Source: Bifidobacterium miconis
GTDB lineage: Bacteria; Actinomycetota; Actinomycetes; Actinomycetales; Bifidobacteriaceae
Direction: 5' to 3'
DNA: 42,257 nt
Assembly (NCBI RefSeq): GCF_019331735.1
Contig: NZ_JAHBBH010000023.1
Span: 1-42,257, forward strand
The position numbers and the translations under genes are program-made. Of the stretch, positions 8,754-17,246 are shown piece by piece. The notes below the pieces were generated by a model that had not been told where the DNA came from, searched no databases, and saw only the letters and a program-made list of their open reading frames with translations. Numbering within the stretch: the stretch's first letter is position 1; each line of letters begins with the position of its first letter.

Positions 8754-9764
8754 TCAGCGCTCGCCGTAGTCGAGCGGCTCACCCTTGATCATGTGGGTGA
8801 GCTCGTTGACGACGTTCTCGCCCATGGCCTGCAGCTCGCCGCCTTCGGAGCCGGCGATGTGCGGGGTGAGGATCACGTTCGGCATGTCCCACAGCGGCGA
8901 GTCCGGGCTGAGCGGCTCGTCCGGGTCGGTCACGTCGAGGATCGCGTTGATGCGGCCGGTCTTGAGCTCGGCGATCATGTCGTCGGCGTTCACCACGCCG
9001 CCTCGGGCCGAGTTGAGGAACCAGGCGCCGTCCTTCATCATTTTGAAGTACTTCGCGTCGATCATGCCGTGAGTGGCGGGCAGGTTCGGCGTGTGCAGCG
9101 AGACGATGTCGGACTCGCGGAACACGGTTTCCAGATCGGCCTTGATCGCGCCGTAGGAGGCGGTTTCGGCCTCGTCCATCGAGCGGGATTCGGCGAGCAC
9201 GCGCAGGCGGTAGCTCTTGAGCAGGCCCATAAGGTGGCGGCCGATGCGCGAGGATGCGGTGACCAGGCCAACGGTCTTGTGGTAGTTGCCGGCGGTCGGG
9301 AATTCGACCTCGCGGTTGATGTATTCGCGGCGATCGCGGTAGATGCGCTCGGCGCGGAAGAAGTCCTTGTCGGCCATGAGGATCATGGCCATGCAGAATT
9401 CGGCGACCGGGATGCCGTTGACGTAGCCGGAGTTGGCGCGCAGGATGCCGCGCTTCTTGGCCTCTTCGAGCGCGTCGGGGGTGAACAGCGGCCACACGTT
9501 GCCGGCCGCGGCGGCCACGCCCTTGAGGTTGGGCATTGCGGCGAGCACTTCGGCGTCGATGCGGCCGTTCGGGCCCCAGCCGGAGAACACGTAGTCGGCG
9601 TCCTTGATGCGCTCGGCCACGCCCTCGGCATGGAAGTCGGGGATGACCTCGCGGTCGACGTCGGCGACGGCTTCGAGGCGGGCCCACTGCTCGTCGTTCA
9701 TGAGCTTGTCGACGAGCTCCGGGGGCTGCATGGTGAGAATGACCTTCGGCTTTGATTCGGCCAT
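8754..9764 (-). CDS. D-isomer-specific 2-hydroxyacid dehydrogenase
   Basis: A 336-residue NAD(P)-dependent dehydrogenase that would interconvert a 2-keto acid and a D-2-hydroxy acid. The catalytic triad is visible: R254 in SARGGVV, E283 in DPDEPLS and H302 in TPHIAG. The dinucleotide loop is atypical: where the family usually has GLGRIG this protein has VTASSRIGR, so the glycine-rich signature is degraded although RIGR is kept. It heads the uronate cluster with a LacI-type operator between promoter and ribosome site (AAAGGAAGGA). Its substrate is unknown. Since no KduI/KduD or DEH reductase is visible, a role on a keto-uronate or 2-keto-gluconate type intermediate is a reasonable guess; a hydroxypyruvate/glyoxylate reductase is the alternative. 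Confidence 0.88.
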   Translation of the reverse strand: MAESKPKVILTMQPPELVDKLMNDEQWARLEAVADVDREVIPDFHAEGVAERIKDADYVFSGWGPNGRIDAEVLAAMPNLKGVAAAAGNVWPLFTPDALEEAKKRGILRANSGYVNGIPVAEFCMAMILMADKDFFRAERIYRDRREYINREVEFPTAGNYHKTVGLVTASSRIGRHLMGLLKSYRLRVLAESRSMDEAETASYGAIKADLETVFRESDIVSLHTPNLPATHGMIDAKYFKMMKDGAWFLNSARGGVVNADDMIAELKTGRINAILDVTDPDEPLSPDSPLWDMPNVILTPHIAGSEGGELQAMGENVVNELTHMIKGEPLDYGER

Positions 9765-9783
9765 GATATTCGTTCCTTCCTTT

Positions 9784-9812
9784 GGAAAACGCTTACCGCT
9801 GATTTCAGTATA
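9784..9812 (-). promoter_or_regulatory. -10 box and LacI-type operator of the dehydrogenase gene
   Basis: On the minus strand TATACT (complement of 9807-9812) is a good -10. Nine bases further downstream is the operator GGAAAACGCTTACC (9784-9797), differing from the GH36 operator at one base. It sits about 20 bases before the ATG, a roadblock position. The -35 is weak. Confidence 0.68.
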
Positions 9813-9978
9813 TTACCACGCCCATCCGCGACACACGAGAATCGTTTATAAAAATAGGAATTCAGCGAAACACCGATCACAGCGCGACAACCACGCATCA
9901 TTGCGCGATGTCATCAATACAGCAAGCCCTTACCGCTATTTACATGACTCCCACAGCCAACTTCCCCGCCAACCCCGG

Positions 9979-11016
9979 TCAGAAGATGATCGCCGAGACG
10001 ACGGCCAGCGAGACCAGCGAGAACAGCGTGCTGACCAGCACGAATCCGACCGCGTATTCGGGCATATTGTTGCGCCGCGCGGTGAACATGGCGATCGTGG
10101 TCATGGTCGGCAGTCCGGCGATCACGCTGATCGTCAGGATCATGTCGTGCGTGAACGGCAGCGGCGCGACGCCGGCGAGCGCGCCGGACGCGGCGTTCAG
10201 CAGCGCGTACAAGGCCAGCGGGAACGCGATCATCTTCGCGAGCAGGCCGACGTACAGTTCGTAGCGTCGCAGCACGGTCCACCAGCGGGTGAGCGCGAAC
10301 AGGCCGCCGAGATAGATGAGCGACATCGGCGTGGCCATGTTGCCGATCGTGTGCAGCGGCTTGAGAATGATGCCGGGCACGCGCACGCCGACGAGAATCA
10401 GCGCGAGCGCGATCATCACGCCGATGAACGCGGGATTGACGAACCGGCGCAGCAGGCCGAGCGCGCGCTCGCCGAACGTGCGCGGCGCGATCGTTCCGGC
10501 TGCGGTGCGATCGACGGCGGACGACGAACGTCGCGACGATGCGCTGGACGCAACGACCGGCTCGCACAGCCACACGCCGTACGTCCACAGCAGCGTTTGG
10601 TCGACGATCGACATGAGCGCCACGTAGATCGCGCCTTCCTTGGGGAAGAGCGCCATGATGAGCGGAATGCCGATGAATCCGGCGTTGCCGAACACGAGAG
10701 AGGCCTGGAAGACGCGCGAGCGCGAACCGGTGAGCCGCAGCGCCCATGCGAACAGGCGGAAGACGACGACCAGCAGCGCGTACATGACGGCGGTCAGCAG
10801 CATCACGCCCCAGTTGGCGGCGAGCTGGGCGCGGGTGGCGCCGTCGACGGCGTTGGCGAACACGAGCACGGGAATGAGCACGTTGAGCAGCAGCGAGCAC
10901 ATGCCGTCAAGCGCGGTTTTGCCGTAGAACCGCAGCCGCACGCACCCGTAGCCGACCAGCAGCATGATCAGGAATCCGACCAGCTGACCCACCATCACCC
11001 CGAACTGTCCCAACAT
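9979..11016 (-). CDS. AEC (auxin efflux carrier) family transporter
   Basis: A 345-residue membrane protein with about ten hydrophobic segments in the split arrangement of the AEC family, which exports or exchanges organic acids such as malate. Typical features are the N-terminal MVGQLVGFLIMLLVGYGCVRLRFY, FGNAGFIGIPL (the conserved N-x-G-F-x-G-x-P motif) in the middle, and NMATPMSLIYLGG later. A hydrophilic loop at about residues 155-185 separates the halves. The ATG at 11016 has AAAGGAG three bases upstream; the reading frame stays open far beyond it, but that part is antisense to the aldo/keto reductase gene. It is divergent from that gene. The exported acid is unknown; a keto acid or organic acid from the neighbouring pathway is possible. 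Confidence 0.85.
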   Translation of the reverse strand: MLGQFGVMVGQLVGFLIMLLVGYGCVRLRFYGKTALDGMCSLLLNVLIPVLVFANAVDGATRAQLAANWGVMLLTAVMYALLVVVFRLFAWALRLTGSRSRVFQASLVFGNAGFIGIPLIMALFPKEGAIYVALMSIVDQTLLWTYGVWLCEPVVASSASSRRSSSAVDRTAAGTIAPRTFGERALGLLRRFVNPAFIGVMIALALILVGVRVPGIILKPLHTIGNMATPMSLIYLGGLFALTRWWTVLRRYELYVGLLAKMIAFPLALYALLNAASGALAGVAPLPFTHDMILTISVIAGLPTMTTIAMFTARRNNMPEYAVGFVLVSTLFSLVSLAVVSAIIF

Positions 11017-11147
11017 CCGCTCCTTTCCGTTCTGCCGCAGGCCCGCAGCCCGCCTCACTCCGCACACTCCGGCGCATACCACGCGCGCCGTCTCAATCCA
11101 ACCGACCATGATATGCCCGCCGCGACACGCGGACGCGACACGCCGGC

Positions 11148-11177
11148 TTGCGTTCAAGTGCGCTTGAGGAACGATGA
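11148..11177 (+). promoter_or_regulatory. MerR-type promoter with palindromic spacer, upstream of the aldo/keto reductase
   Basis: TTGCGT (11148-11153) is followed by an 18-base spacer holding the palindrome TCAAG-N4-CTTGA (11154-11167) and a weak -10 near CGATGA. The layout matches the sites at 12431 and 27999. MerR regulators typically bind such a palindrome inside an overlong spacer. Confidence 0.55.
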
Positions 11178-11259
11178 TGGAACCACAACTGATGATAACG
11201 AAAACATCGACGTGACGAACACCATCGGACACTGACAGAACACAGACAAAGGAGCACCC

Positions 11260-12267
11260 ATGTTCGAACCCACCAACGACTACGCGCCCGCCACCACGCG
11301 CTACGATGAGATGCGCTACAACCGCTGCGGCACCAGCGGTCTCAAGCTGCCGGCGATCTCGCTTGGCTTCTGGCATAACTTCGGCGATATCACGCCGTAC
11401 GAGCAGATGAAGTCGCTCGTCTTCACCGCGTTCGACCACGGCATCACGCACTTCGACCTGGCCAACAACTACGGCCCGGAGCCGGGCGCTGCCGAGAAGA
11501 GCGCCGGCCGCCTCATCCACCAGTACTTCGCCAAGCACCGCGACGAGCTGATCGTCTCCACCAAGGCCGGCTATGAGATGTGGGCCGGCCCGTACGGCGA
11601 CGGCGGCAGCCGCAAGTACCTGATCTCCAGCCTCGACCAGAGCCTCGAGCGCCTCGGTCTCGACTACGTGGACATCTTCTACCACCACCGCCCCGACAAC
11701 GAGACCCCGCTCGAGGAGACCATGGGCGCGCTCGCGCAGATCGTCGCCAGCGGCAAGGCGCTGTACGTGGGCCTGTCCAACTACGACGGCGAGCGCCTCG
11801 CGAAGGCCAGCGCGATCCTCGACGAGCTGCACGTGCCGTTCGTCATCAACCAGAACAAGTACAACATCCTCGACCGCACGGTCGAGCGCAACGGTCTCAA
11901 GGACACGGCCAAGAAGCTCGGCAAGGGCCTGATCACGTTCTGCCCGCTCGAGCAGGGCCTGCTCACCGACCGCTATCTCAACGGCATTCCTGCCGATTCG
12001 CGCGTGGCGCACGATCCGCGCTTCCTGCACGAGGACAGCGTTGAGCGCGTGCACAACAAGATCGTCGCGCTCAACGACATCGCCTACCAGCGCGGCCAGA
12101 CGCTCGCCGAGATGTCGCTCGCGTGGCTGCTGCGCGACGACACGGTGACCAGCGTGCTCGCCGGCGCGTCCAAGCCGCAGCAGATCCTCGACAACATCGG
12201 CGCGCTCAAGAACACCACGTTCAGCGACGAGGAGCTGGCCGCGATCGACAAGATCGCGCTCGGCTGA
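11260..12267 (+). CDS. Aldo/keto reductase, YghZ (L-glyceraldehyde-3-phosphate reductase) type
   Basis: A 335-residue NADPH-dependent TIM-barrel reductase of reactive aldehydes. The tetrad is visible: D and Y in FDLANNYG, K in STKAGY, and H in YHHRPDN. The insert EPGAAEKSAGRLI and the KAGYEMWAGPYGDGGSRKYL stretch are characteristic of the YghZ/AKR14-like group. The ATG has AAAGGAG six bases upstream. Its promoter carries the same MerR-like palindrome as the DUF3737 and cupin genes, which suggests an electrophile or redox stress response. The physiological substrate is inferred from the family (methylglyoxal or L-glyceraldehyde-3-phosphate). Confidence 0.93.
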   Translation: MFEPTNDYAPATTRYDEMRYNRCGTSGLKLPAISLGFWHNFGDITPYEQMKSLVFTAFDHGITHFDLANNYGPEPGAAEKSAGRLIHQYFAKHRDELIVSTKAGYEMWAGPYGDGGSRKYLISSLDQSLERLGLDYVDIFYHHRPDNETPLEETMGALAQIVASGKALYVGLSNYDGERLAKASAILDELHVPFVINQNKYNILDRTVERNGLKDTAKKLGKGLITFCPLEQGLLTDRYLNGIPADSRVAHDPRFLHEDSVERVHNKIVALNDIAYQRGQTLAEMSLAWLLRDDTVTSVLAGASKPQQILDNIGALKNTTFSDEELAAIDKIALG

Positions 12268-12300
12268 GTTCGACGGTGGATTCCCCCCCCCGCCGCACGT

Positions 12301-12332
12301 CATATGACATGTGCTGCCATATGACATGTGCT
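12301..12332. repeat. Tandem 15-base direct repeat
   Basis: CATATGACATGTGCT occurs at 12301-12315 and again at 12318-12332 (17-base period). Each unit contains the palindromes CATATG and ACATGT. It lies in the 285-base gap between the aldo/keto reductase and DUF3737 genes and may be a paired protein site. Confidence 0.6.
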
Positions 12333-12358
12333 ATGGAATGCACGTATGGCATGCGCAA

Positions 12359-12421
12359 CCGCCGTTCCGCCCGACGCGACATGGTCCAGTCCCGAACCGT
12401 GCGCCGAGAGCGGAACGGCGG
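12359..12421 (+). terminator. Long-loop inverted repeat between aldo/keto reductase and DUF3737 genes
   Basis: A perfect 12-bp inverted repeat (CCGCCGTTCCGC at 12359-12370, GCGGAACGGCGG at 12410-12421) with a 39-base loop. It is followed by TCCGTTGTTTT, a weak T-rich tail. It probably ends the upstream transcript; the TTGACT of the next promoter begins ten bases further on. Confidence 0.5.
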
Positions 12422-12430
12422 TCCGTTGTT

Positions 12431-12460
12431 TTGACTTCAAGTGCTCGAAGTTCCTATCGT
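12431..12460 (+). promoter_or_regulatory. MerR-type promoter with palindromic spacer, upstream of DUF3737 gene
   Basis: -35 TTGACT (12431-12436), 18-base spacer, -10 TATCGT (12455-12460). The imperfect palindrome CTTCAAGTGCTCGAAG (12435-12450) fills the spacer. The arrangement and the trailing GTTCC are shared with the cupin promoter. Confidence 0.62.
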
Positions 12461-12552
12461 CGTTCCCGTATGGCAACCACGGCGACGCGGCCGGCCCGCA
12501 ACGACCGACGCAGCGCGGCCAAAGAGAGATTTCACGAGGAGATCGGATCACA

Positions 12553-13524
12553 GTGAACGCTTTTGCAGAAGGAACCGGCACCGCACAGCCCAACACGACC
12601 GGCACGCCCGCCGGTATGCCCGGCATGCCCAGTCCGGAGGCCGAGTCCGGCAGCCTGACCCAGCCGACCGGCCACGACGCCGACGGCATGGCGGAGGTGC
12701 GCCAGCGGCGGCTGGTCGGCGAGCGCGCGGAGTTCTTCGCGCACGACCGCCGCTATGTGGACTGCCTGTTCGCGGAGGGCGAGTCGCCGCTCAAGCACGC
12801 GCACGACGTGGAGGTCGTCTCCAGCTCGTTCCAGTGGAAGTATCCGCTGTGGTACGCGAACCATGTGACCGTGCGCGATTCGACGTGGTTCGAGATGGCG
12901 CGCGCGGGCGTGTGGTACACGCATCACCTGCTCGTGGAGGACTGCACGGTCGAGGGGCCGAAGAACTTCCGCCGAGCTTCGGACGTGACGCTGCGCAACG
13001 TTGATCTGACGCACGCGGAGGAGACGCTGTGGAACTGCACCGGTGTCACGCTGGAGAACGTCGTCGCGCGCGGCGACTATCTGGCGATGAACTGCGAGGA
13101 CGTGACGGCGACCAACCTGCGTCTGGTCGGCAACTATCCGTTCGACGGCGCACGCAACGTCACCGTGCGCGGCTCGCGTCTGATCTCCAAGGACGCGTTC
13201 TGGAACTGCGAAAACGTGACGATCGAGCATTCGTACATCTCCGGCGAGTATCTCGGCTGGAATTCGCGCAACGTCACGCTCGTCGACTGCACGATCGAAA
13301 GCCTGCAGGGATTGTGCTATATCGACAATTTGGTCATGAAGAACTGCCGGTTCGTCAACACGACGCTCGCGTTCGAGTATTCGACGGTGGACGTGGACGC
13401 CGTCGGCACGATCGACAGCGTGATCAATCCGACGTCCGGCGTGATCCGCGCCGACCGCATCGGCGAACTCACACTTGACGCGGACCGCATCGACCCGGCG
13501 AAGACGACGATCATCACGCGCTGA
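12553..13524 (+). CDS. DUF3737 family protein (right-handed beta-helix)
   Basis: A 323-residue protein of unknown function. From residue ~46 it matches the DUF3737 layout: the opening AEVRQRRLVGERAEFFAHD, then short repeats of the form NVTVRDS, DVTLRNV, GVTLENV, NVTIEHS, NVTLVDC. These are the rungs of a beta-helix. The GTG at 12553 has a GAGGAG site about ten bases upstream; the first ~45 residues are Pro/Gly/Thr-rich and unlike the family, and an ATG at residue 46 would give the standard N terminus but has no ribosome site. No signal peptide. It shares a MerR-type promoter with an aldo/keto reductase and a cupin. The role is unknown. Confidence 0.82.
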   Translation: MNAFAEGTGTAQPNTTGTPAGMPGMPSPEAESGSLTQPTGHDADGMAEVRQRRLVGERAEFFAHDRRYVDCLFAEGESPLKHAHDVEVVSSSFQWKYPLWYANHVTVRDSTWFEMARAGVWYTHHLLVEDCTVEGPKNFRRASDVTLRNVDLTHAEETLWNCTGVTLENVVARGDYLAMNCEDVTATNLRLVGNYPFDGARNVTVRGSRLISKDAFWNCENVTIEHSYISGEYLGWNSRNVTLVDCTIESLQGLCYIDNLVMKNCRFVNTTLAFEYSTVDVDAVGTIDSVINPTSGVIRADRIGELTLDADRIDPAKTTIITR

Positions 13525-13545
13525 GCACCGCGTTACAGCGCCGCG

Positions 13546-14121
13546 TCACAGTCCGGCCACGCGGCGGATTCCCTCGCGAATGACCCGCGGATCGTGCGCT
13601 TCGGCGTGCGTGCCGAGCGCGCGGTGCAGCGTGAGCCCTTCGATCATCGCGTCGAGCAGCGCGGCCGTGGGCTTGTCGAAGAAACGTTCGAGTTGCGCGC
13701 GGCTTGCGGCCATCCACCGTTCGGCGATGTCGCGGTAGGCGGGGTCGCGCGCGGCGAGCGTGTAGAACTCGAGGTTGATGTCGAGGTCGCGCTGCGTGCC
13801 GAGCAGGTCGCCTTCGATGTGGCGGGCGATCGCCTCGCACGCGGCCGCCCTGTCGCCGGCGGGCACGGCGGCCATGCGTTCGGCGAACACGTCGATGCAC
13901 TGTTGCGCGTACCGGTCGAACGCCTGATGCAGCAAGTCGGCCATGCCGCGGAAATGGTAGGTCATCGAGCCGAGCGGCACTCCGGCCTTGGCGGCGACCA
14001 CGCGATGCGACGTGCCTGCCACGCCGCGTTCGGCGATCACGTCGAGGCAGGCGTCGACGATGCGGCTTTTGCGGTCCGGGTCGGCGCGGCGGGCGGCGGC
14101 CGGCGTTTGCGTTTCGTTCAT
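13546..14121 (-). CDS. TetR-family transcriptional regulator
   Basis: A 191-residue repressor. The N-terminal helix-turn-helix is clear (RKSRIVDACLDVIAERG, then TSHRVVAAKAGVPLGSMTYHF). The C-terminal ligand domain ends LDAMIEGLTLHRALG. The ATG at 14121 lies just behind GGGAGG, closer than usual, but no other start codon lies near the conserved region. A GTACG-AA-CGTAC palindrome 26-37 bases upstream is a likely own operator. It lies downstream of the FtsX-type permease on the same strand, separated by 225 bases, so it has its own promoter. The target beyond itself is not evident. Confidence 0.88.
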   Translation of the reverse strand: MNETQTPAAARRADPDRKSRIVDACLDVIAERGVAGTSHRVVAAKAGVPLGSMTYHFRGMADLLHQAFDRYAQQCIDVFAERMAAVPAGDRAAACEAIARHIEGDLLGTQRDLDINLEFYTLAARDPAYRDIAERWMAASRAQLERFFDKPTAALLDAMIEGLTLHRALGTHAEAHDPRVIREGIRRVAGL

Positions 14122-14146
14122 ACCTCCCGACCATACCCGGCGCGAC

Positions 14147-14158
14147 GTACGAACGTAC
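14147..14158. promoter_or_regulatory. Candidate TetR operator
   Basis: The inverted repeat GTACG-AA-CGTAC lies 26-37 bases upstream of the TetR gene start, where self-repression would be expected. Only five perfect pairs per arm, so moderate support. Confidence 0.42.
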
Positions 14159-14346
14159 ACCGGGCATATCGTGCACAGCGAACCGTTCCCAATAGCAACG
14201 GTGTGAGTCAAACGCACAAATCCAAACAATCGCACAATACACGAGCCTTGGAAAACGGCCCATCCGGAATGCCCAATGTTCGATTGACAACTTGCCGGGC
14301 TCACACCTTTCTTATTGAGAACGATTCGCTGGACACCGTTCCCCTG

Positions 14347-17232
14347 TCACTCCGGACTTTTCAGCGCGCCGACCATGTCGATGCGATCCAGCGAACGGTT
14401 CGTCGCCGCCTCGACCAGCACCGTGAACGCGAGTGCGAGCAGGGCGGCGGCCGCATAGCAGAACCACGCCACGTTCGGCACGATGGTCATGCCCGGCAGA
14501 TCGAGCTTGCCGAGCAGAAAGCCCAGCAGCCCGCGCCCGCACGGCAGGCCGAGCGCGATGCCGAAGCAGGCCAGCAGCAGCATCTCCTTGTTCACGTAGC
14601 CGTGCACCTCGCGCTTGCGGAAGCCCAGCACCTTGATGGTGGCCAATTCGCGCTCGCGTTCGGCAATGTTCGTGGATGCGAGCGTGTAGAGCACCACCAC
14701 GGCCAGGATCGCGGCCATGACCACGATGAACCCGATCATCACGAAGAAGATGAGGAAGCTCTTCGCGAAATCGCGTTCCTGCTTGGCGGCGCTCGTCACG
14801 GACAGGTAGGCGTCGTTCCCGGCGAGATCGTCGGCGAACGCGATCTTCGCATCCACATCGTCGGCCTTCACGTCGATCAGGTCGGCGTTCGGCGCGAAGT
14901 CCGCGTCGAACGCGCGCTCGTACGCGGATTGCGTCATGACGACGACGTTGCCGGTGTAGTACTGCGCGATCGCGTGGACCGTGACGGTCGCGGTGTCGGC
15001 CATCGCGTCGGTCAGGTCGATCGTGTCGCCGTCGGCGAGCGCAAGCTTGTGCGCCGCATTGGTCGTGACGATCACGCCGGCGGACGGATCGTCGCCGTTG
15101 TTGTCGCGGCTTGAGCCGTTGCCCGACCCGTCGTTTCCGGAGCGGGACGAGCCGTCGTCGGACGCGTCCGGCAGCGCGATCGTCGTGCCGTCCGCGGCAT
15201 GCAGGTCGAGGTAACCGTCGAGCGATTTGCCGTCGGACACGACGAGCAGCTGCGCGGTGATCTGTTCGTCGTGGGCCCGATCGTGCGCCGACGTCGCATT
15301 CGTCGACTCGTCGGACGAATCGGCGGCGCCGGCGTTCGCATCGTCATGCGCGGTGCTCAGTGTCACGCTGCCGACCTGCAGCGGCAGCGTCGACCGGACG
15401 CGCGCGTCGTCGTCCAGCGAGCGCTGCGCGTCGGCGTGATCGGCGGCGGACGTGACGGCGAGCACGTCATACGTCGTGATCTCGCGGTGCTGGCGCGGCA
15501 TGAGCGTCATCGCGGACGATCCCATGCCGAAGCCGGCGGTCATGAGCGCGGTGCAGCCGAGCACGCCGACGATGACCATGAGCGCGCGCGACTTGTAGCG
15601 GAACAGGTTGCGCGCGGTCACCTTGCCGAGGAAGCTCAGATGGTTCCAGATGAATCCGACGCGCTGCAGGAAGATCGTACGACCGGCTTTGGGGGCTTTC
15701 GGGCGCATGAGTTCGGCGGGCGTGAGTCTCAATGATCCGACGGTTGCCGCCGCGGCCGCGCCGGTGATCGCGACCACGAACAGCAGCACGCCGCCGATCG
15801 CAAGCCGCCAGTCGACCAGCAGCGGATAGTTGGGCAGCACGTAGATGCGCGAGATCAGCCGACGCGTGAACACGAACGGCAGGCCGATCAGGCCGAGGGC
15901 GTCGCCGAGCAGGCCGCCGAACAGGCAGGCCGCGCCGGCGTAGGCGAGGTATTTGAGCATGGTTTCGCCGCACGTATAGCCAAGCGCCTTGTACGTGCCG
16001 ATGAGCTGACGGTCCTCCTCCACCATGCGCGTGACGGCGGTCAGGCTCACGAGCAACGCGATGACGAGGAACAGCACGGGGAACAGCGTGCCGAGGCGCG
16101 TGACCATGTCGCTCTGGGTTTTGACGTCCTCCCAGCTGGTGACGGCACTGCGGTCGCGGATGATCCACTTGGCGTTCGGGATTGCAGCGACCTTCTCCTT
16201 GATGGCTTGTTCGGCGTCGGAAAGCTTCTGCTCGGCGGCCGTTTTAGCCGGCAGCCCGTCCGGCAGCGCGGCGATCTTCGCCTTCTGCTCGTCGAGTGCG
16301 CTCATGGCCGCGTTCAGCGCGGCGTCGCGCACAGCGTCGGTGCGCTCCCGTTCGCGGGTCTGCTGTATGGCCTCGATCGCGGCGCGCGCGTCGGCGACCG
16401 TGTCGAGATAGTCGTCGTCGTACGTATTCATCGCGGCGGCGTCGGCGACGGTGATCACGGCGGACGTGTACGGCAGGCCGGCTGCGGTTCCGTCGCCATC
16501 ATCATTGCCGCCATCGGCGAGCGAGTCGGATGACACAACCATCGGATACACGGTTTTGCCGCCGGAGACGAGCGCGAGCGGACCGGATGGGTTGACGATG
16601 TCGTTCGGGTCGATGATCGTGCCGACGATCGTGTACTTGCCGTCCGCGAACGTGCCGGTCGCGTCGTCCGCACCGTCGGCGTCCGTCGTCGTAACGGACG
16701 CAACGTTCGCCGCGACCGAATCGTCCGGCCTGAACTCGAGCGTGTCGCCGATCGACTTGCCGGCGTCGTCCACATACTGTTGCGTGACGGCGATTTCGCG
16801 CGCGGCGTTCGGCAACCGACCGTCGGTCACGTACGGGCTGTCGATGCCGCGGTCGTTGAGTTCGGTGACGGTGGCGGACGCCTGCTTGCCGCCGATTGTC
16901 GTGGTGACGGACGCGACGCGCTCGCCGGCCGCGTCCTTGACGCCGCTCACCTTGCGCAACGCGGCGATGTCGTCGTCATCGAGGCCGAGCGTGGAGACGA
17001 TCTCGATGTCGTGCATGGACGTGTCGTCGAAGAATCCGTCGAGTCCGGCGCGGATGTCGCGGCCGACCGAGTTGAGCCCGCCGAGCATCATCACGCCGAC
17101 CGCGACGATCACGAGCATCGCAGCGAAGCGTTTGCCGTTGCCGCGGATCGCGCGCCACGCGTCCTTCCACATCGCGGTGTGCCGACACGGCCGGGTCGGG
17201 CGACGGTGCATGGTTCGTGTGGTTCGTTCCAT
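14347..17232 (-). CDS. FtsX/MacB-like ABC transporter permease, large, with coiled-coil insert
   Basis: A 961-residue permease that would work with the ATPase encoded just upstream to export a peptide, lipid or drug, or act as a mechanotransmission ABC system. A first membrane segment lies at about residues 36-52. A long extracytoplasmic part follows and includes a charged helical, coiled-coil-like stretch (AIEAIQQTRERERTD, DEQKAKIAALPDG). Then come an FtsX core of three segments (LFPVLFLVIALLVSLTAV onward), a second extracytoplasmic domain with a Gly/Ser/Asn/Asp-rich linker, and a final FtsX core (FLIFFVMIGFIVVMAAILAVVVLY). The ATG at 17232 has GGGGAGGGG upstream; the gene begins 14 bases after the ATPase stop. 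The substrate is unknown. The divergent TetR gene at 18184 probably controls the pair. Confidence 0.9.
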   Translation of the reverse strand: MERTTRTMHRRPTRPCRHTAMWKDAWRAIRGNGKRFAAMLVIVAVGVMMLGGLNSVGRDIRAGLDGFFDDTSMHDIEIVSTLGLDDDDIAALRKVSGVKDAAGERVASVTTTIGGKQASATVTELNDRGIDSPYVTDGRLPNAAREIAVTQQYVDDAGKSIGDTLEFRPDDSVAANVASVTTTDADGADDATGTFADGKYTIVGTIIDPNDIVNPSGPLALVSGGKTVYPMVVSSDSLADGGNDDGDGTAAGLPYTSAVITVADAAAMNTYDDDYLDTVADARAAIEAIQQTRERERTDAVRDAALNAAMSALDEQKAKIAALPDGLPAKTAAEQKLSDAEQAIKEKVAAIPNAKWIIRDRSAVTSWEDVKTQSDMVTRLGTLFPVLFLVIALLVSLTAVTRMVEEDRQLIGTYKALGYTCGETMLKYLAYAGAACLFGGLLGDALGLIGLPFVFTRRLISRIYVLPNYPLLVDWRLAIGGVLLFVVAITGAAAAATVGSLRLTPAELMRPKAPKAGRTIFLQRVGFIWNHLSFLGKVTARNLFRYKSRALMVIVGVLGCTALMTAGFGMGSSAMTLMPRQHREITTYDVLAVTSAADHADAQRSLDDDARVRSTLPLQVGSVTLSTAHDDANAGAADSSDESTNATSAHDRAHDEQITAQLLVVSDGKSLDGYLDLHAADGTTIALPDASDDGSSRSGNDGSGNGSSRDNNGDDPSAGVIVTTNAAHKLALADGDTIDLTDAMADTATVTVHAIAQYYTGNVVVMTQSAYERAFDADFAPNADLIDVKADDVDAKIAFADDLAGNDAYLSVTSAAKQERDFAKSFLIFFVMIGFIVVMAAILAVVVLYTLASTNIAERERELATIKVLGFRKREVHGYVNKEMLLLACFGIALGLPCGRGLLGFLLGKLDLPGMTIVPNVAWFCYAAAALLALAFTVLVEAATNRSLDRIDMVGALKSPE

Positions 17233-17246
17233 TGCGGTCCCCTCCC

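Noticed and set aside
12283..12291. Run of nine C residues as a phase-variation tract
   Set aside because: It is intergenic, lies outside any recognised promoter element, and could be a sequencing-length ambiguity.
11017..12327. N-terminal extension of the AEC carrier reading frame
   Set aside because: The frame stays open but is antisense to the aldo/keto reductase; the AEC protein has a good ribosome site and a conserved N terminus at 11016.
14284..14330. TTGACA and a TTGAGAACGATTC stretch considered as a promoter with a Fur/DtxR-like box
   Set aside because: No gene starts downstream on that strand and the match to iron-box consensus is poor.
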